Assembly (NCBI RefSeq): GCF_905207245.1
Contig: NZ_CAJLKP010000006.1
Location: 62,001-126,000, forward strand
Direction: 5' to 3'
Length of the DNA stretch: 64,000 bases
Source: an uncultured Bacteroides sp.
GTDB taxonomy: Bacteria; Bacteroidota; Bacteroidia; Bacteroidales; Bacteroidaceae
Part shown: in pieces, positions 35,359-44,893 of the stretch
Position numbering within the stretch: the first letter of the stretch is position 1
Layout of the letters: every line of letters starts with the position of its first letter
Translations under genes and position numbers: made by a program
Notes under the pieces: generated by a model
Seen by the model: the letters and a program-made list of their open reading frames with translations, nothing else
Told to the model about the DNA's origin: nothing
Database searches by the model: none

Positions 35359-36846
35359 ATGAGAAACTTACTACACGTAGCTGTACTGCTGATGAGCAGC
35401 CTGTTTGCCGGCTGCACTTCTTCTGTTTTTACCCCTACTGCTTCACCTAATCCGTGGGCAGATGATTACTCTTCACTATCTCCCATGGAGAATTATCAAT
35501 CATGGGGAACCTACAACGTACATGACCCATCTTGCCGTAAGATAGGCGACTATTATTATATGTATTCCACGGATGCCATCTTCCGGGAAAATCGTAAAGA
35601 GGCAAAAGAAAAGGGTGTGCCTTTGGGCTTTATTCAGATGCGCCGTTCCAAAGACCTGGTGCATTGGGAATTTCTGGGCTGGGCATTGCCCGAGATTCCG
35701 CAGGAGGCGGTGGAGTGGGTGCGCTCTCATGCAGGAGGGCATGGGGCGACAAATATCTGGGCACCTTATATCATTCCCTATAATAATAAGTATAGGCTAT
35801 ACTATTGTGTGTCGGCTTTCGGACGTAAAACATCCTATATCGGACTGGCTGAGTCGGAGTCTCCTGAAGGTCCTTGGACGTTGGCTGGGTGTGCTGTTAA
35901 GACAGATGATACGACAGCCATGAATGCTATTGATCCCAGTATTACTGTAGACCCTTCAACCGGTAAATGGTGGATGCATTACGGTTCATTCTTCGGTGGC
36001 CTGTATTGTGTGGAACTGAATCCGGAAACCGGTCTTCCTATGCTGGATGGTGACAGGGGACATCTGGTAGCCCGTCGCGCCAATTATAAAAAGGATAATC
36101 TGGAAGCTCCGGAAATTATCTATAATCCAGATTTGAAAGAATACTATCTGTTTGTATCCTATGATCCGTTGATGACAACCTACAATGTACGTGTGGGGCG
36201 TTCAGACAAAGCGGAAGGTCCGTTCATTGATTACTTCGGCAAAGAGTTGAAAGATACGACGAATAACTTTCCTATCTTGACAGCTCCTTATCGTTTCAAG
36301 AACCATCCGGGTTGGGCCGGTACAGCGCATTGTGCAGTATTCACTTCAGATGACGGACAATATTTCATGGCTCATCAGGGACGTTTGTCACCACAAAACC
36401 AGATGATGGATCTCCATGTGCGACAAGTCTTTTTTACTAAAGATGGATGGCCTGTCGTATCGCCTGAACGCTACGCAGGTACTAATCCTCGAGAGTTCTC
36501 TGCGGAGGATTTAGCGGGCGAGTGGGAAATTATCCGCGTACAGGAACCCCTGTATGAGCGCCAACTGGAAGCCGGACAGATATTGTGGGGCGAAGGCGAA
36601 CTGCAAGATGAAGAATGGAATATGTCCCACTTCTTATATCTGGAAAAAGATGGAAACTTAGGAGAGGATAAAGGAACCTGGGATTTTGCCAAAGAAGACC
36701 AATCCTTACAATTGACACTGGACGGAGAAGTGGTGAAGAACCTGATTGTGTTTGCAGGGCACGACTGGGAGAATGAAACAGAAACGGTTCTCTTTACAGG
36801 CTTGGATAGTCGTGGGCGTTCCGTATGGGGAAAAAGAACTAAATAA
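35359..36846 (+). CDS. GH43 arabinan-active lipoprotein
   Basis: The 495-residue enzyme starts at the ATG at 35359, downstream of the promoter, and has a lipoprotein signal (LLMSSLFAGC, Cys19). The GH43 propeller shows the base Asp in NVHDPSC near 56, Asp in NAIDPSI near 191 and the acid Glu in LEAPEIIYN near 252. GNxxGxA-like HPGWAGTAHCAVF and a C-terminal beta domain ending VWGKRTK follow, the same overall plan as the GH43 at 16294 without the FN3-like domain. An endo- or exo-acting 1,5-alpha-L-arabinanase is most likely. The next gene starts 26 bp downstream. Confidence 0.87.
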   Translation: MRNLLHVAVLLMSSLFAGCTSSVFTPTASPNPWADDYSSLSPMENYQSWGTYNVHDPSCRKIGDYYYMYSTDAIFRENRKEAKEKGVPLGFIQMRRSKDLVHWEFLGWALPEIPQEAVEWVRSHAGGHGATNIWAPYIIPYNNKYRLYYCVSAFGRKTSYIGLAESESPEGPWTLAGCAVKTDDTTAMNAIDPSITVDPSTGKWWMHYGSFFGGLYCVELNPETGLPMLDGDRGHLVARRANYKKDNLEAPEIIYNPDLKEYYLFVSYDPLMTTYNVRVGRSDKAEGPFIDYFGKELKDTTNNFPILTAPYRFKNHPGWAGTAHCAVFTSDDGQYFMAHQGRLSPQNQMMDLHVRQVFFTKDGWPVVSPERYAGTNPREFSAEDLAGEWEIIRVQEPLYERQLEAGQILWGEGELQDEEWNMSHFLYLEKDGNLGEDKGTWDFAKEDQSLQLTLDGEVVKNLIVFAGHDWENETETVLFTGLDSRGRSVWGKRTK

Positions 36847-36872
36847 CCAATTATAATTTTTATTTTGAAACC

Positions 36873-38855
36873 ATGAAAAGATACACTGGATTATTGGCAG
36901 CGCTAACCCTTACTGCAGGTATGGCGCTTCAGGCACAAACCAATGAGTTTGTGATACAAACCAAGAAATTAGGCGCAGAGATTCAGCCTACTATGTATGG
37001 GTTGTTCTTTGAGGATATCAATTATGCCGCTGACGGCGGACTTTATGCCGAGTTAGTGAAGAATCGTTCGTTTGAATTCCCGCAACATCTGATGGGATGG
37101 AAAACCTTTGGTAATGTAACGCTTCAAGATGACGGTCCTTTTGAAAGGAATCCGCACTATGTTCGTCTGGCTGACCCGGGGCATCCGCATAAGCATACGG
37201 GACTGGATAATGAAGGTTTCTTCGGTATCGGTGTAAAAGCAGGAGAGGAGTATCGTTTCTCTGTATGGGCACGTTTACCTCAAGGCGGAACATCCGAAAA
37301 AATCCGTATCGAGCTTGTAGATACCAAATCTATGGGTGAGCACCATGCTTTTGCCACTGAGACGTTGGTGATTGATTCAAAAGAATGGAAAAAGTATCAG
37401 GTTATCCTAAAACCAGGTGTAACTGATCCGAAAGCGACTCTTCGCATTTTCCTGGCATCAAAGGGGACGGTTGATCTGGAACATGTATCTCTCTTCCCGG
37501 TCAATACGTGGAAAGGACATGAGAATGGTTTGCGTAAAGACCTTGCGCAAGCTTTGGCTGATATCAAGCCGGGTGTGTTCCGTTTTCCCGGCGGATGTAT
37601 TGTAGAAGGAACAGATTTAGCTACACGCTATGACTGGAAGAAGTCTGTAGGTCCGGTAGAGAACCGCCCGTTGAATGAGAACCGTTGGGAATATACTTTC
37701 CCGCATCGTTTTTATCCCGATTATTTCCAAAGCTATGGATTGGGATTCTTTGAATTCTTCCAACTTTCGGAGGAAATAGGAGCAGAGCCGCTTCCTGTGT
37801 TGAGTTGTGGTCTGTCTTGCCAGTTCCAGAACTCTAATGCAGAGGCACACGTGGCTGTTTGCGATTTGGATAGCTATGTGCAGGATGCTCTTGATCTGAT
37901 AGAATTTGCCAATGGGGATGTGACCACGAAATGGGGAAAACTGCGTGCCGATATGGGACATCCTGCATCGTTCAACCTGAAATTCATTGGTATAGGCAAT
38001 GAGCAGTGGGGACCGGAATATCCGGAGCACCTCGAACCGTTTATCAAGGCTATTCGTAAAGCCTATCCGGATATCAAGATTATTGGAAGCTCCGGTCCGG
38101 ATTCTGAAGGAAAACAATTCGAATATCTATGGCCGGAAATGAAACGCCTGAAAGTTGACTTGGTGGATGAACATTTCTATCGTCCCGAAAACTGGTTCCT
38201 GAATGAGGGGGCACGTTATGATAACTATGATCGTAAAGGTCCGAAAGTGTTTGCAGGAGAATATGCTTGCCATGGTAAGGGTAAGAAATGGAACCATTTC
38301 AATGCCGCTCTGCTTGAAGCCGCATTTATGACCGGATTGGAGCGCAATGCGGATATTGTACACATGGCCACTTATGCTCCTTTGTTTGCTCATGTGGAAG
38401 GCTGGCAATGGCGTCCGGATATGATCTGGTTTGATAATCTCAACTCTGTTCGTACTGTAAGTTACTATGTACAGCAACTCTACGGGCATCACAAGGGCAC
38501 TAATGTGCTTTCTTTAACGATGAACAAGAAGCCTGTAACAGGTGCCGAAGGCCAGAACGGACTGTTTGCAAGTGCGGTCTATGATAAGGATAAGAATGAA
38601 ATTATAGTAAAGGTTGCCAATACTTCTGATAAATCCCAACCTCTGTCATTGAAGTTTGAAGGATTGAAGAAACAGGATGTACTGTCCGGTGGACGTTGCA
38701 TCAAGCTTCGTTCGGCTGATCCTGACAAAGACAATACGATTGAGCAGCCGTCTGCTATTCAGCCTCAGGAAACTTCGGTATCCATTGATGGTCAAGTGTT
38801 GAGTGTAGAGTTGGAACCGAAGACATTTGCTGTTTATATTTTCAAAAAAGGATAA
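36873..38855 (+). CDS. GH51 alpha-L-arabinofuranosidase with inserted beta domain, secreted
   Basis: The 660-residue protein has a signal peptide (LLAALTLTAGMALQAQ). GH51 start LGAEIQPTMYGLFFEDINYAADGGLYAELV is followed by a CBM4/9-like beta domain (about 80-215, EEYRFSVWARLPQGG), then the TIM barrel with FRFPGGCIVEG, acid/base Glu in GIGNEQWG near 377 and nucleophile Glu in FAGEYACHG near 463, and a C-terminal beta-sandwich. This is the long GH51 type, different from the one at 4197. It is co-transcribed with GH43 genes on both sides (26 bp and 5 bp gaps) and should trim arabinose side chains from arabinan. Confidence 0.93.
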   Translation: MKRYTGLLAALTLTAGMALQAQTNEFVIQTKKLGAEIQPTMYGLFFEDINYAADGGLYAELVKNRSFEFPQHLMGWKTFGNVTLQDDGPFERNPHYVRLADPGHPHKHTGLDNEGFFGIGVKAGEEYRFSVWARLPQGGTSEKIRIELVDTKSMGEHHAFATETLVIDSKEWKKYQVILKPGVTDPKATLRIFLASKGTVDLEHVSLFPVNTWKGHENGLRKDLAQALADIKPGVFRFPGGCIVEGTDLATRYDWKKSVGPVENRPLNENRWEYTFPHRFYPDYFQSYGLGFFEFFQLSEEIGAEPLPVLSCGLSCQFQNSNAEAHVAVCDLDSYVQDALDLIEFANGDVTTKWGKLRADMGHPASFNLKFIGIGNEQWGPEYPEHLEPFIKAIRKAYPDIKIIGSSGPDSEGKQFEYLWPEMKRLKVDLVDEHFYRPENWFLNEGARYDNYDRKGPKVFAGEYACHGKGKKWNHFNAALLEAAFMTGLERNADIVHMATYAPLFAHVEGWQWRPDMIWFDNLNSVRTVSYYVQQLYGHHKGTNVLSLTMNKKPVTGAEGQNGLFASAVYDKDKNEIIVKVANTSDKSQPLSLKFEGLKKQDVLSGGRCIKLRSADPDKDNTIEQPSAIQPQETSVSIDGQVLSVELEPKTFAVYIFKKG

Positions 38856-38860
38856 AACTA

Positions 38861-39841
38861 ATGGATAGATTTAGAGTTAATAAGGTTAGATTTTGGTTGA
38901 TTTCTTTTGTACTGGTAGCCTCGCAAGGGCTATCAGCACAAAAAGATACCACTTTTGTAGCCGACGGTAATCCGATCATTAAATATAAATATACGGCTGA
39001 TCCCGGTGCGATGGTGCATGATGGTAAGGTGTACATCTATGCCGGACATGATGAGTGCCCGCCACCGGCTGAGCATTATCTTTTGAATGACTGGTGTGTC
39101 TTTTCTTCATCTGACATGAAGACATGGACAGAGCATCCTGTGCCCTTGAAAGCAAAAGATTTCTCCTGGGCGAAGGGGGAAGCATGGGCAAGTCAGGTTA
39201 TTGAGCGCGATGGTAAGTTCTATTGGTATGTCACTGTGGAGCATAAGGATGTTCCCGGAAAGTCTATCGGTGTGGCTGTTGCCGATTCACCACTCGGGCC
39301 TTTTGTCGATGCCCGTGGCTCTGCTTTAATTACCAATGATATGACCACAGAGCGAACCAAAATCTTTTGGGATGATATAGACCCGACAGTCTTTATAGAC
39401 GATGACGGACAAGCTTATCTGTATTGGGGCAATACCCAGTGCTATTATGCTAAATTGAAAAAGAATATGATTGAACTGGATGGTCCGATTGTTTATGTAG
39501 ATCTGCCTCGTTTTACGGAAGCTCCTTGGATACATAAGCGCGGCGACTGGTATTACCTTTCTTACGCATCTGAGTTTCCCGAGAAGATTTGTTATGCAAT
39601 GAGCCGTAGTATTACCGGGCCTTGGGAATATAAAGGAATACTGAATGAAATAGCCGGTAATTCAAATACCAATCATCAGGCCATCATCAAGTTTAAAGGC
39701 GACTGGTACTTCATCTATCACAATGGCGGAATTAATCCCGCAGGAGGAAGTTATAGGCGTTCTGTATGCATTGATCGCCTGTATTATAATGAAGATGGAA
39801 CCATGAAGCGCATTCAGATGACAACAGAAGGAATACAATAG
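38861..39841 (+). CDS. GH43 arabinosidase, secreted, compact
   Basis: The 326-residue protein is a single GH43 propeller with a signal peptide (FVLVASQGLSAQ). Catalytic residues are Asp in YTADPGAMVHDG near 47, Asp in DDIDPTVFID near 174 and Glu in FTEAPWIHK near 220. HDECPP and the WG-N-T-Q segment shape the active site. The type resembles compact exo-acting GH43 enzymes (alpha-L-arabinofuranosidases or beta-xylosidases); the arabinan operon favours arabinofuranosidase. It starts 5 bp after the GH51 stop and a terminator follows at 39904. Confidence 0.85.
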   Translation: MDRFRVNKVRFWLISFVLVASQGLSAQKDTTFVADGNPIIKYKYTADPGAMVHDGKVYIYAGHDECPPPAEHYLLNDWCVFSSSDMKTWTEHPVPLKAKDFSWAKGEAWASQVIERDGKFYWYVTVEHKDVPGKSIGVAVADSPLGPFVDARGSALITNDMTTERTKIFWDDIDPTVFIDDDGQAYLYWGNTQCYYAKLKKNMIELDGPIVYVDLPRFTEAPWIHKRGDWYYLSYASEFPEKICYAMSRSITGPWEYKGILNEIAGNSNTNHQAIIKFKGDWYFIYHNGGINPAGGSYRRSVCIDRLYYNEDGTMKRIQMTTEGIQ

Positions 39842-39903
39842 GATCAGAGATTAGAATTAGAGATTAGGTTAGTTAATTAGTTTATTGAAAAAGGCAAAAA
39901 GAG

Positions 39904-39936
39904 AAGGGCGTCTCCCCGTGATGGGAAGACGCCCTT
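39904..39936. terminator. Terminator between the GH operon and galK
   Basis: AAGGGCGTCTCCC and GGGAAGACGCCCTT form a GC-rich stem with one bulge, followed by TTTT on the plus strand and preceded by A-rich sequence that serves the minus strand. The genes on either side converge here. Confidence 0.9.
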
Positions 39937-39957
39937 TTAAATTGAGTTGGATTGTTT

Positions 39958-41112
39958 TTAAACTAATCTGCGTGCACCGTCGCTGATAACCACATCGTAA
40001 ACTTTCGGGCTTCTGCCGAACTTTTCTTTGAATTTATCTTTAGCATTCTGGATGAATGTATCATACAATTCATCTCTTACCAAGTTGATTGTGCAACCGC
40101 CGAAGCCACCGCCCATTACGCGAGAACCTGTTACGCCGCAGTCAAATGCAAGATCGTTCAGGAAGTCGAGTTCTTCGCAGCTTACTTCGTAAAGTTTGCT
40201 CATACCATGATGTGTTTCGTACATTTTCTGGCCTACAGTTTCGTAATCACTTTTTTCCAAAGCATCGCAAACATCGAGCACGCGTTGGATTTCTTCGATT
40301 ACATACTCTGCACGCATGAAGTCTTCTTCGCTGATTTCAGCTTTTGACTCTTGCAACATCTCCATTGTACAGTCGCGCAGGAATTCTACGTGCGGATGTT
40401 TTTTCTGGATAGCGGCAACAGCAGCTTCGCAACTTTGACGACGCTTATTGTATGCAGAAGAAGCCAATTCATGTTTAACTACGGAGTCTACCAATACCAG
40501 ACGATAGCCTTGCGGATCGAATGGGAAATACTGATATTCTAATGAACGGCAGTCCAGACGGATGAGACTGCCCTGCTTGCCGAATACGGAAGCAAACTGG
40601 TCCATAATACCGCAATTCACACCACAATAGTTATGTTCAGTAGCTTGTCCCACTTTAGCCAGTTCAAACTTGTCTATTTTGTTGTCACCGAACAAGTCAT
40701 TCAACGCATACGCATATGTGCTCTCCAAAGCGGCGGATGAAGACATACCCGCACCCAAAGGCACATCACCGGAAAAAGCTGTATTGAAGCCCTTTACATC
40801 AACGCCACGCTTAATCATCTCACGGCATACACCGAAGATATATCTTGCCCAGCTTGCACGGGGAGCGTCTTCTTCCTTTAAACCGAACTCCACATAATCT
40901 TTCAGATCAATGGAATAAGCCTTCACTATATCAGTGCCATTCGGTTTAATTTCAGCAATCATGCCTTTGTCGATTGCTCCGGGGAATACAAAACCACCGT
41001 TATAGTCTGTATGCTCACCAATGAGGTTGATGCGTCCCGGAGAAGCGTAAACTGCTCCTGTTGTTCCGTCAAAATGCTTGATGAAACGGCTTCTTACGTG
41101 TTCTATATCCAT
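39958..41112 (-). CDS. galK: Galactokinase
   Basis: GalK phosphorylates alpha-D-galactose at C1, the entry step of the Leloir pathway. The protein is 384 residues, normal for the family. All three GHMP signatures are visible: GRINLIGEHTDYNGG near residue 26, PLGAGMSSSAALE near 118 and GSRVMGGGFGGCTINLV near 335. It is cytosolic. It is the last gene of a three-gene minus-strand set with the sugar permease and mutarotase. Its place beside arabinan genes fits galactan side chains that accompany arabinan in pectin. galT and galE are not in this window. Confidence 0.97.
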   Translation of the reverse strand: MDIEHVRSRFIKHFDGTTGAVYASPGRINLIGEHTDYNGGFVFPGAIDKGMIAEIKPNGTDIVKAYSIDLKDYVEFGLKEEDAPRASWARYIFGVCREMIKRGVDVKGFNTAFSGDVPLGAGMSSSAALESTYAYALNDLFGDNKIDKFELAKVGQATEHNYCGVNCGIMDQFASVFGKQGSLIRLDCRSLEYQYFPFDPQGYRLVLVDSVVKHELASSAYNKRRQSCEAAVAAIQKKHPHVEFLRDCTMEMLQESKAEISEEDFMRAEYVIEEIQRVLDVCDALEKSDYETVGQKMYETHHGMSKLYEVSCEELDFLNDLAFDCGVTGSRVMGGGFGGCTINLVRDELYDTFIQNAKDKFKEKFGRSPKVYDVVISDGARRLV

Positions 41113-41167
41113 GATATTTTCAAATTTATAAGTGAATAAATTAATTACCTATACTCTTTTAGTTTTA

Positions 41168-42511
41168 TTAATCTTCTACAGGAATATCTTTATTTACGTT
41201 CTTGCAACCTACTAAGCCATAGAACAGCAGATATGCAAGGGCTACGATAATCAGCCAGTAGCTGGCCATATAGCCTACAGAGTCAGAGATGCTTTGTTGA
41301 ATCAGTGGCAGTACACCACCACCCACAACCATCATCATAAAGATGCCGGATGCTTGTGCTGTATATTTTCCTAATCCTTCTACTGCCAGGTTGAAGATGC
41401 CACCCCACATTACAGAAGTACAAAGACCGCAAAGCACCAGGAACAACGCGCTGATGGGTACTTGTGCCATCATGAATCCTTCACCTACAGTGTAACCGGG
41501 CATTGAAACCGTTACAGTTTTCGGAGTGAAGATAGCAAGCAATACAAAAACGATAGCAGTGGCAGATACAACGATCAACTGTGTGCGGCTGGAAACCTTA
41601 CCACTGATGGCACTACTTGCAGTACGTCCCACAAGCATCAACAGCCAGTAGATGGCAGCAATGGCACCACCGATAGCAGCACCGTTCGTCAGAATTCCGG
41701 CACCTTTATCACCCGGGTCGGCAAGATAGAAGTTCAAAGTACCCGGTATGCCGATTTCGATACCTACGTAGATAAAGATACCCACTACACCCAATACAGT
41801 GTGACGGAAGCTCCACGGGCTGTGAGAGAATTTTTCTTTTTTCACTCCACCTTTTTGAAGGTGCGGTTCGGGGATAGCGACAAAAGAGATAATGATAAAT
41901 GCGGCTACGAAAACACCCATAGCAACAAAAAGAAGAGGAGCCACATCCGACATAGCTGTCTTGACAGTTACTGTACCGATCAGGGCACCTACAAAAAGCG
42001 GAGTCAATGTACCGGACAAAGAGTTAAGGGCTCCACCTGTTTGAATCAACTGGTTACCTTTGTTACCGCCACCACCAAGGAGGTTCAGCATCGGGTTCAC
42101 CACTGTGTTAAGCATACAAACGCAGAAACCGCAGATGAATGCACCCAGCAGATAGATGACGAAGTTTAACTTGATAACATATTCACCGAAGGCGAATACT
42201 TCGGCATTTGCTCCGAATAAGCTGGATAGGTATTGTGTGAATAAACCGAGGAAACCTACTGCCATTGCAATCAATGCAGTCTTTTTGTAACCGATCTTAA
42301 CGAGCATGTTACCGGCAGGAATTCCCATAAACAGATATGCCAGGAAGTTCATCATGTTTCCCATCATACCTAAAGTGTTAGAACCTGCATACTCATTTCT
42401 CCATATTGTACCGAATGGCGCAGCAAGGTTCGTAACAAAAGAAATCATCGCAAAAATAAAGAACATGGTAATAATAGCGACAAGATTACCGTTCTGTTTT
42501 TGTTGTGTCAT
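41168..42511 (-). CDS. MFS sugar permease (FucP/GluP-like), probable glucose/galactose importer
   Basis: The 447-residue protein has 12 predicted membrane helices and the look of the fucose/galactose/glucose:H+ symporter family: an N-terminal NLAAPFGTIWRNEY, YLFMGIPAGNMLVKIGYKK loop, LGAFICGFCVCMLNTVVNPMLN helix and GVLPLIQQSISDSVGYMASYWL near the C-terminus. It imports hexose across the inner membrane. It lies between a mutarotase and galactokinase on one strand (gaps 44 and 55 bp), which points to galactose as a substrate. Confidence 0.88.
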   Translation of the reverse strand: MTQQKQNGNLVAIITMFFIFAMISFVTNLAAPFGTIWRNEYAGSNTLGMMGNMMNFLAYLFMGIPAGNMLVKIGYKKTALIAMAVGFLGLFTQYLSSLFGANAEVFAFGEYVIKLNFVIYLLGAFICGFCVCMLNTVVNPMLNLLGGGGNKGNQLIQTGGALNSLSGTLTPLFVGALIGTVTVKTAMSDVAPLLFVAMGVFVAAFIIISFVAIPEPHLQKGGVKKEKFSHSPWSFRHTVLGVVGIFIYVGIEIGIPGTLNFYLADPGDKGAGILTNGAAIGGAIAAIYWLLMLVGRTASSAISGKVSSRTQLIVVSATAIVFVLLAIFTPKTVTVSMPGYTVGEGFMMAQVPISALFLVLCGLCTSVMWGGIFNLAVEGLGKYTAQASGIFMMMVVGGGVLPLIQQSISDSVGYMASYWLIIVALAYLLFYGLVGCKNVNKDIPVED

Positions 42512-42555
42512 GGTTTTTAATAAATTATTAGTTTATAAAATTAGGTTAGTTATAT

Positions 42556-43659
42556 TCATTCTTGTACACCGAACTTGTAAATAGTTACTTGTTGGTATTC
42601 GTCGCCCGGAAGCAATACTGCCGACGGGAAATGTGGTTTGTTAGGAGTATCGGGGAAACATTGTGCTTCAAAGCAAACGGCACTTCGTGCAGGGAAAGTA
42701 GCTCCATGTGCACCGGCAAAGCCGCCCAACCAGTTTCCTGTGTAGAGTTGCACACCGTTCTCTGTGGTATATACTTCCATGGTACGTCCGCTTTCCGGCT
42801 CTGTATAAGTAGCGGCAAGACTCAATTCACCACTCTCAGTCTTATTCAATACATAGCAATGGTCATAACCTGCACCATTCACCAATTGCTCGAATTTGTC
42901 ATCAATACGCTCACCTATTGTGTGCGGTGTGCGGAAATCCATAGGAGTACCTTCTACTTTCAGGACTTCTCCTGTAGGGATAGACACTTCGTCAATAGGA
43001 GTATAATGGTCGGCGTTGATGGTGATGGAGTGGTTCAGAACCGTTGGGGTGGGATTGGCAATGCCTGCCAGATTGAAGAAGCCGTGGTTAGTGAGGTTTA
43101 CGACAGTTGCTTTGTCGGTGGTTGCCCGGTATTCGATAACCAGTGCATTGGTTTCATCTTCCAAACGATAGGTCATTTCTACTTCCAGATTTCCGGGGAA
43201 GCCCTCTTCGCCATCGGCAGACGTATAGTTGAAAACAACGGTTGTCGGGTCCGGTTGAACAGCATCCCATACTCTGGCGTGGAAACCTGTGGGTCCACCA
43301 TGCAGAGAATTAGGGCCATTGTTGATTGTCAGATTGTGTTCTTCACCGTAAAGAGTAAATTTTCCTTTTGCGATGCGGTTGCCGTAGCGTCCGATGGTAG
43401 TGTTGAGGAAAGGCTCGGGGCTATTGATTACATGGTCTATACTGTCGTGACCCAGAATCACGTTAGCATATTTCCCGTTCTTGTCGGGGATCATAATGGA
43501 AAGGATGGCGCATCCGTAGTTAGTAACTGCAACCTCCATTCCCTGAGCGTTTTTCAGAATGAACAAATCTGTTTTCTTGTTATCAATATCTTTTTGAAAG
43601 TCTTGCTTGTCCAAGCCGGACAAATTACTTTCTGTTGAAGCGGTGTTTATCATAACCAT
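42556..43659 (-). CDS. galM: Aldose 1-epimerase (galactose mutarotase), cytosolic
   Basis: The enzyme equilibrates galactose anomers so galactokinase can use the alpha form. Started at the ATG at 43659 (or 43653) it is about 367 residues. There is no signal peptide, unlike the lipoprotein copy at 14878. Active-site signatures are GRYGNRIAKGKF, LHGGPTGFH, NLTNHGFFNLAG and the C-terminal ARSAVCFEAQCFPDTPN with the catalytic Glu. It heads the galM-permease-galK set and diverges from manA. The two epimerases in this window are clear paralogues with different cellular locations. Confidence 0.93.
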   Translation of the reverse strand: MVMINTASTESNLSGLDKQDFQKDIDNKKTDLFILKNAQGMEVAVTNYGCAILSIMIPDKNGKYANVILGHDSIDHVINSPEPFLNTTIGRYGNRIAKGKFTLYGEEHNLTINNGPNSLHGGPTGFHARVWDAVQPDPTTVVFNYTSADGEEGFPGNLEVEMTYRLEDETNALVIEYRATTDKATVVNLTNHGFFNLAGIANPTPTVLNHSITINADHYTPIDEVSIPTGEVLKVEGTPMDFRTPHTIGERIDDKFEQLVNGAGYDHCYVLNKTESGELSLAATYTEPESGRTMEVYTTENGVQLYTGNWLGGFAGAHGATFPARSAVCFEAQCFPDTPNKPHFPSAVLLPGDEYQQVTIYKFGVQE

Positions 43660-43787
43660 GGTATTAATTAAATTTCTTGCAAATAAAAAGAAATTCTTCC
43701 GTACTCCCAAGTGTTTATCTTGAAATGTGAAGAACATTTTAGGAAAGTTTAGCGTTTAACATTTACGAGGCGAATTGATATTTTTTG

Positions 43788-43822
43788 TAAGTTTGTCGCG
43801 TTAATCTAGAAAAATGTAACAT
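43788..43822 (+). promoter_or_regulatory. Candidate manA promoter with a leader palindrome
   Basis: TAAGTTTG (43788-43795) matches TAnnTTTG and would give a leader of about 50 nt. AAATGTAACATTT (43812-43824) is a palindrome just after the likely start site. It shares ATGTAACAT with the palindrome before the arabinose operon at 16104. No good -33 box is seen. Confidence 0.4.
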
Positions 43823-43852
43823 TTTTATTTAAAGCTCTAACAAAAACTACGA

Positions 43853-44830
43853 ATGTATCCTTTGAAATTCGAGCCTATTCTGAAGCAAACGCTTTGGGGA
43901 GGCGACAAAATTATTGCTTTTAAGCAATTGAATGAAACGCTATCCGGAGTAGGCGAAAGCTGGGAAATCTCGGCTGTAGAAAACAACGAGTCTGTTGTTG
44001 CCAATGGTCCTGACAAAGGGCTTACACTCCCGGAGATGGTGGGAAAATACCGTCAGGAACTGGTCGGTGAAGTGAACTATTCTCGTTTCGGCACTAAATT
44101 TCCCTTGTTAATAAAGTTCATTGATGCCAAGCTGGATCTTTCCATCCAGGTGCATCCGGGAGACGAACTGGCGAGAAAACGCCACAACTCTTTCGGTAAG
44201 AATGAAATGTGGTATGTGGTTTCTGCGGATAAGGGAGCAAAGCTGATTTCCGGCTTTGCCGAGCAAATTACTCCGAAGGAATATAAGGAAAGGGTTTATA
44301 ACGGGACATTTGCCGAAGTGCTGCAAACGTGTGATGTAAAGCCGGGGGATGTATTCTATGTTCCTGCAGGTCGTGTACATGGTATCGGTGCCGGTGCTTT
44401 TGTTGCCGAAATTCAGCAGACTTCGGATATTACTTATCGTATTTTCGACTACAACCGGAAAGATGAACAGGGCAAATCCCGCGAATTGCACACTACTCAG
44501 GCTACTGAAGCCATTAACTTTGCCGATGTGCAGGATGATTTCCGTACTGAATACGAGCATCTGGAGAATGAACCGGTGGAACTGCTTGCCAGCCCTTACT
44601 TCACGACTTCTCTTTATGACATGACGGAAGAAATCACATGTGACTATTCTGAACTGGACTCATTTGTTATTTTCATTTGTGTGGAAGGTGCATGCCGCCT
44701 TACGGATGACAGCCAGAATGAAATCACGCTCCGTGCCGGAGAGACAGTGTTGCTGCCTGCATCCACGCAGGAAGTTACGATTGTACCCGAAGAAGGCAGT
44801 AGCGTGAAACTACTCGAAACGTATGTGTAA
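43853..44830 (+). CDS. manA: Mannose-6-phosphate isomerase, class I
   Basis: The enzyme interconverts mannose 6-phosphate and fructose 6-phosphate. The 325-residue length is that of the short bacterial type. It has LWGGDKIIAFK near the N-terminus, the zinc-site motif IQVHPGDELARKRHNSFGKNEMWYV from about residue 100, and the second cupin-like motif VPAGRVHGIGAGAFVAEIQQTSD near 170. It is cytosolic and transcribed away from galM. A strong terminator follows at 44849. Confidence 0.93.
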   Translation: MYPLKFEPILKQTLWGGDKIIAFKQLNETLSGVGESWEISAVENNESVVANGPDKGLTLPEMVGKYRQELVGEVNYSRFGTKFPLLIKFIDAKLDLSIQVHPGDELARKRHNSFGKNEMWYVVSADKGAKLISGFAEQITPKEYKERVYNGTFAEVLQTCDVKPGDVFYVPAGRVHGIGAGAFVAEIQQTSDITYRIFDYNRKDEQGKSRELHTTQATEAINFADVQDDFRTEYEHLENEPVELLASPYFTTSLYDMTEEITCDYSELDSFVIFICVEGACRLTDDSQNEITLRAGETVLLPASTQEVTIVPEEGSSVKLLETYV

Positions 44831-44848
44831 AATGCTACGATTTGATAC

Positions 44849-44886
44849 AAAAATGGCTGCGTTTCATTTGAAGCGCAGCCATTTTT
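44849..44886. terminator. Bidirectional terminator after manA
   Basis: AAAAATGGCTGCG (44849-44861) and CGCAGCCATTTTT (44874-44886) form a perfect 13-bp stem with flanking A and T runs. manA and the small minus-strand gene at 44894 converge on it. Confidence 0.92.
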
Positions 44887-44893
44887 GATTCTG

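Noticed and set aside
42562..43638. 358-residue plus-strand frame opposite galM
   Set aside because: It is fully antisense to a well-supported aldose epimerase and shows no recognisable motif.
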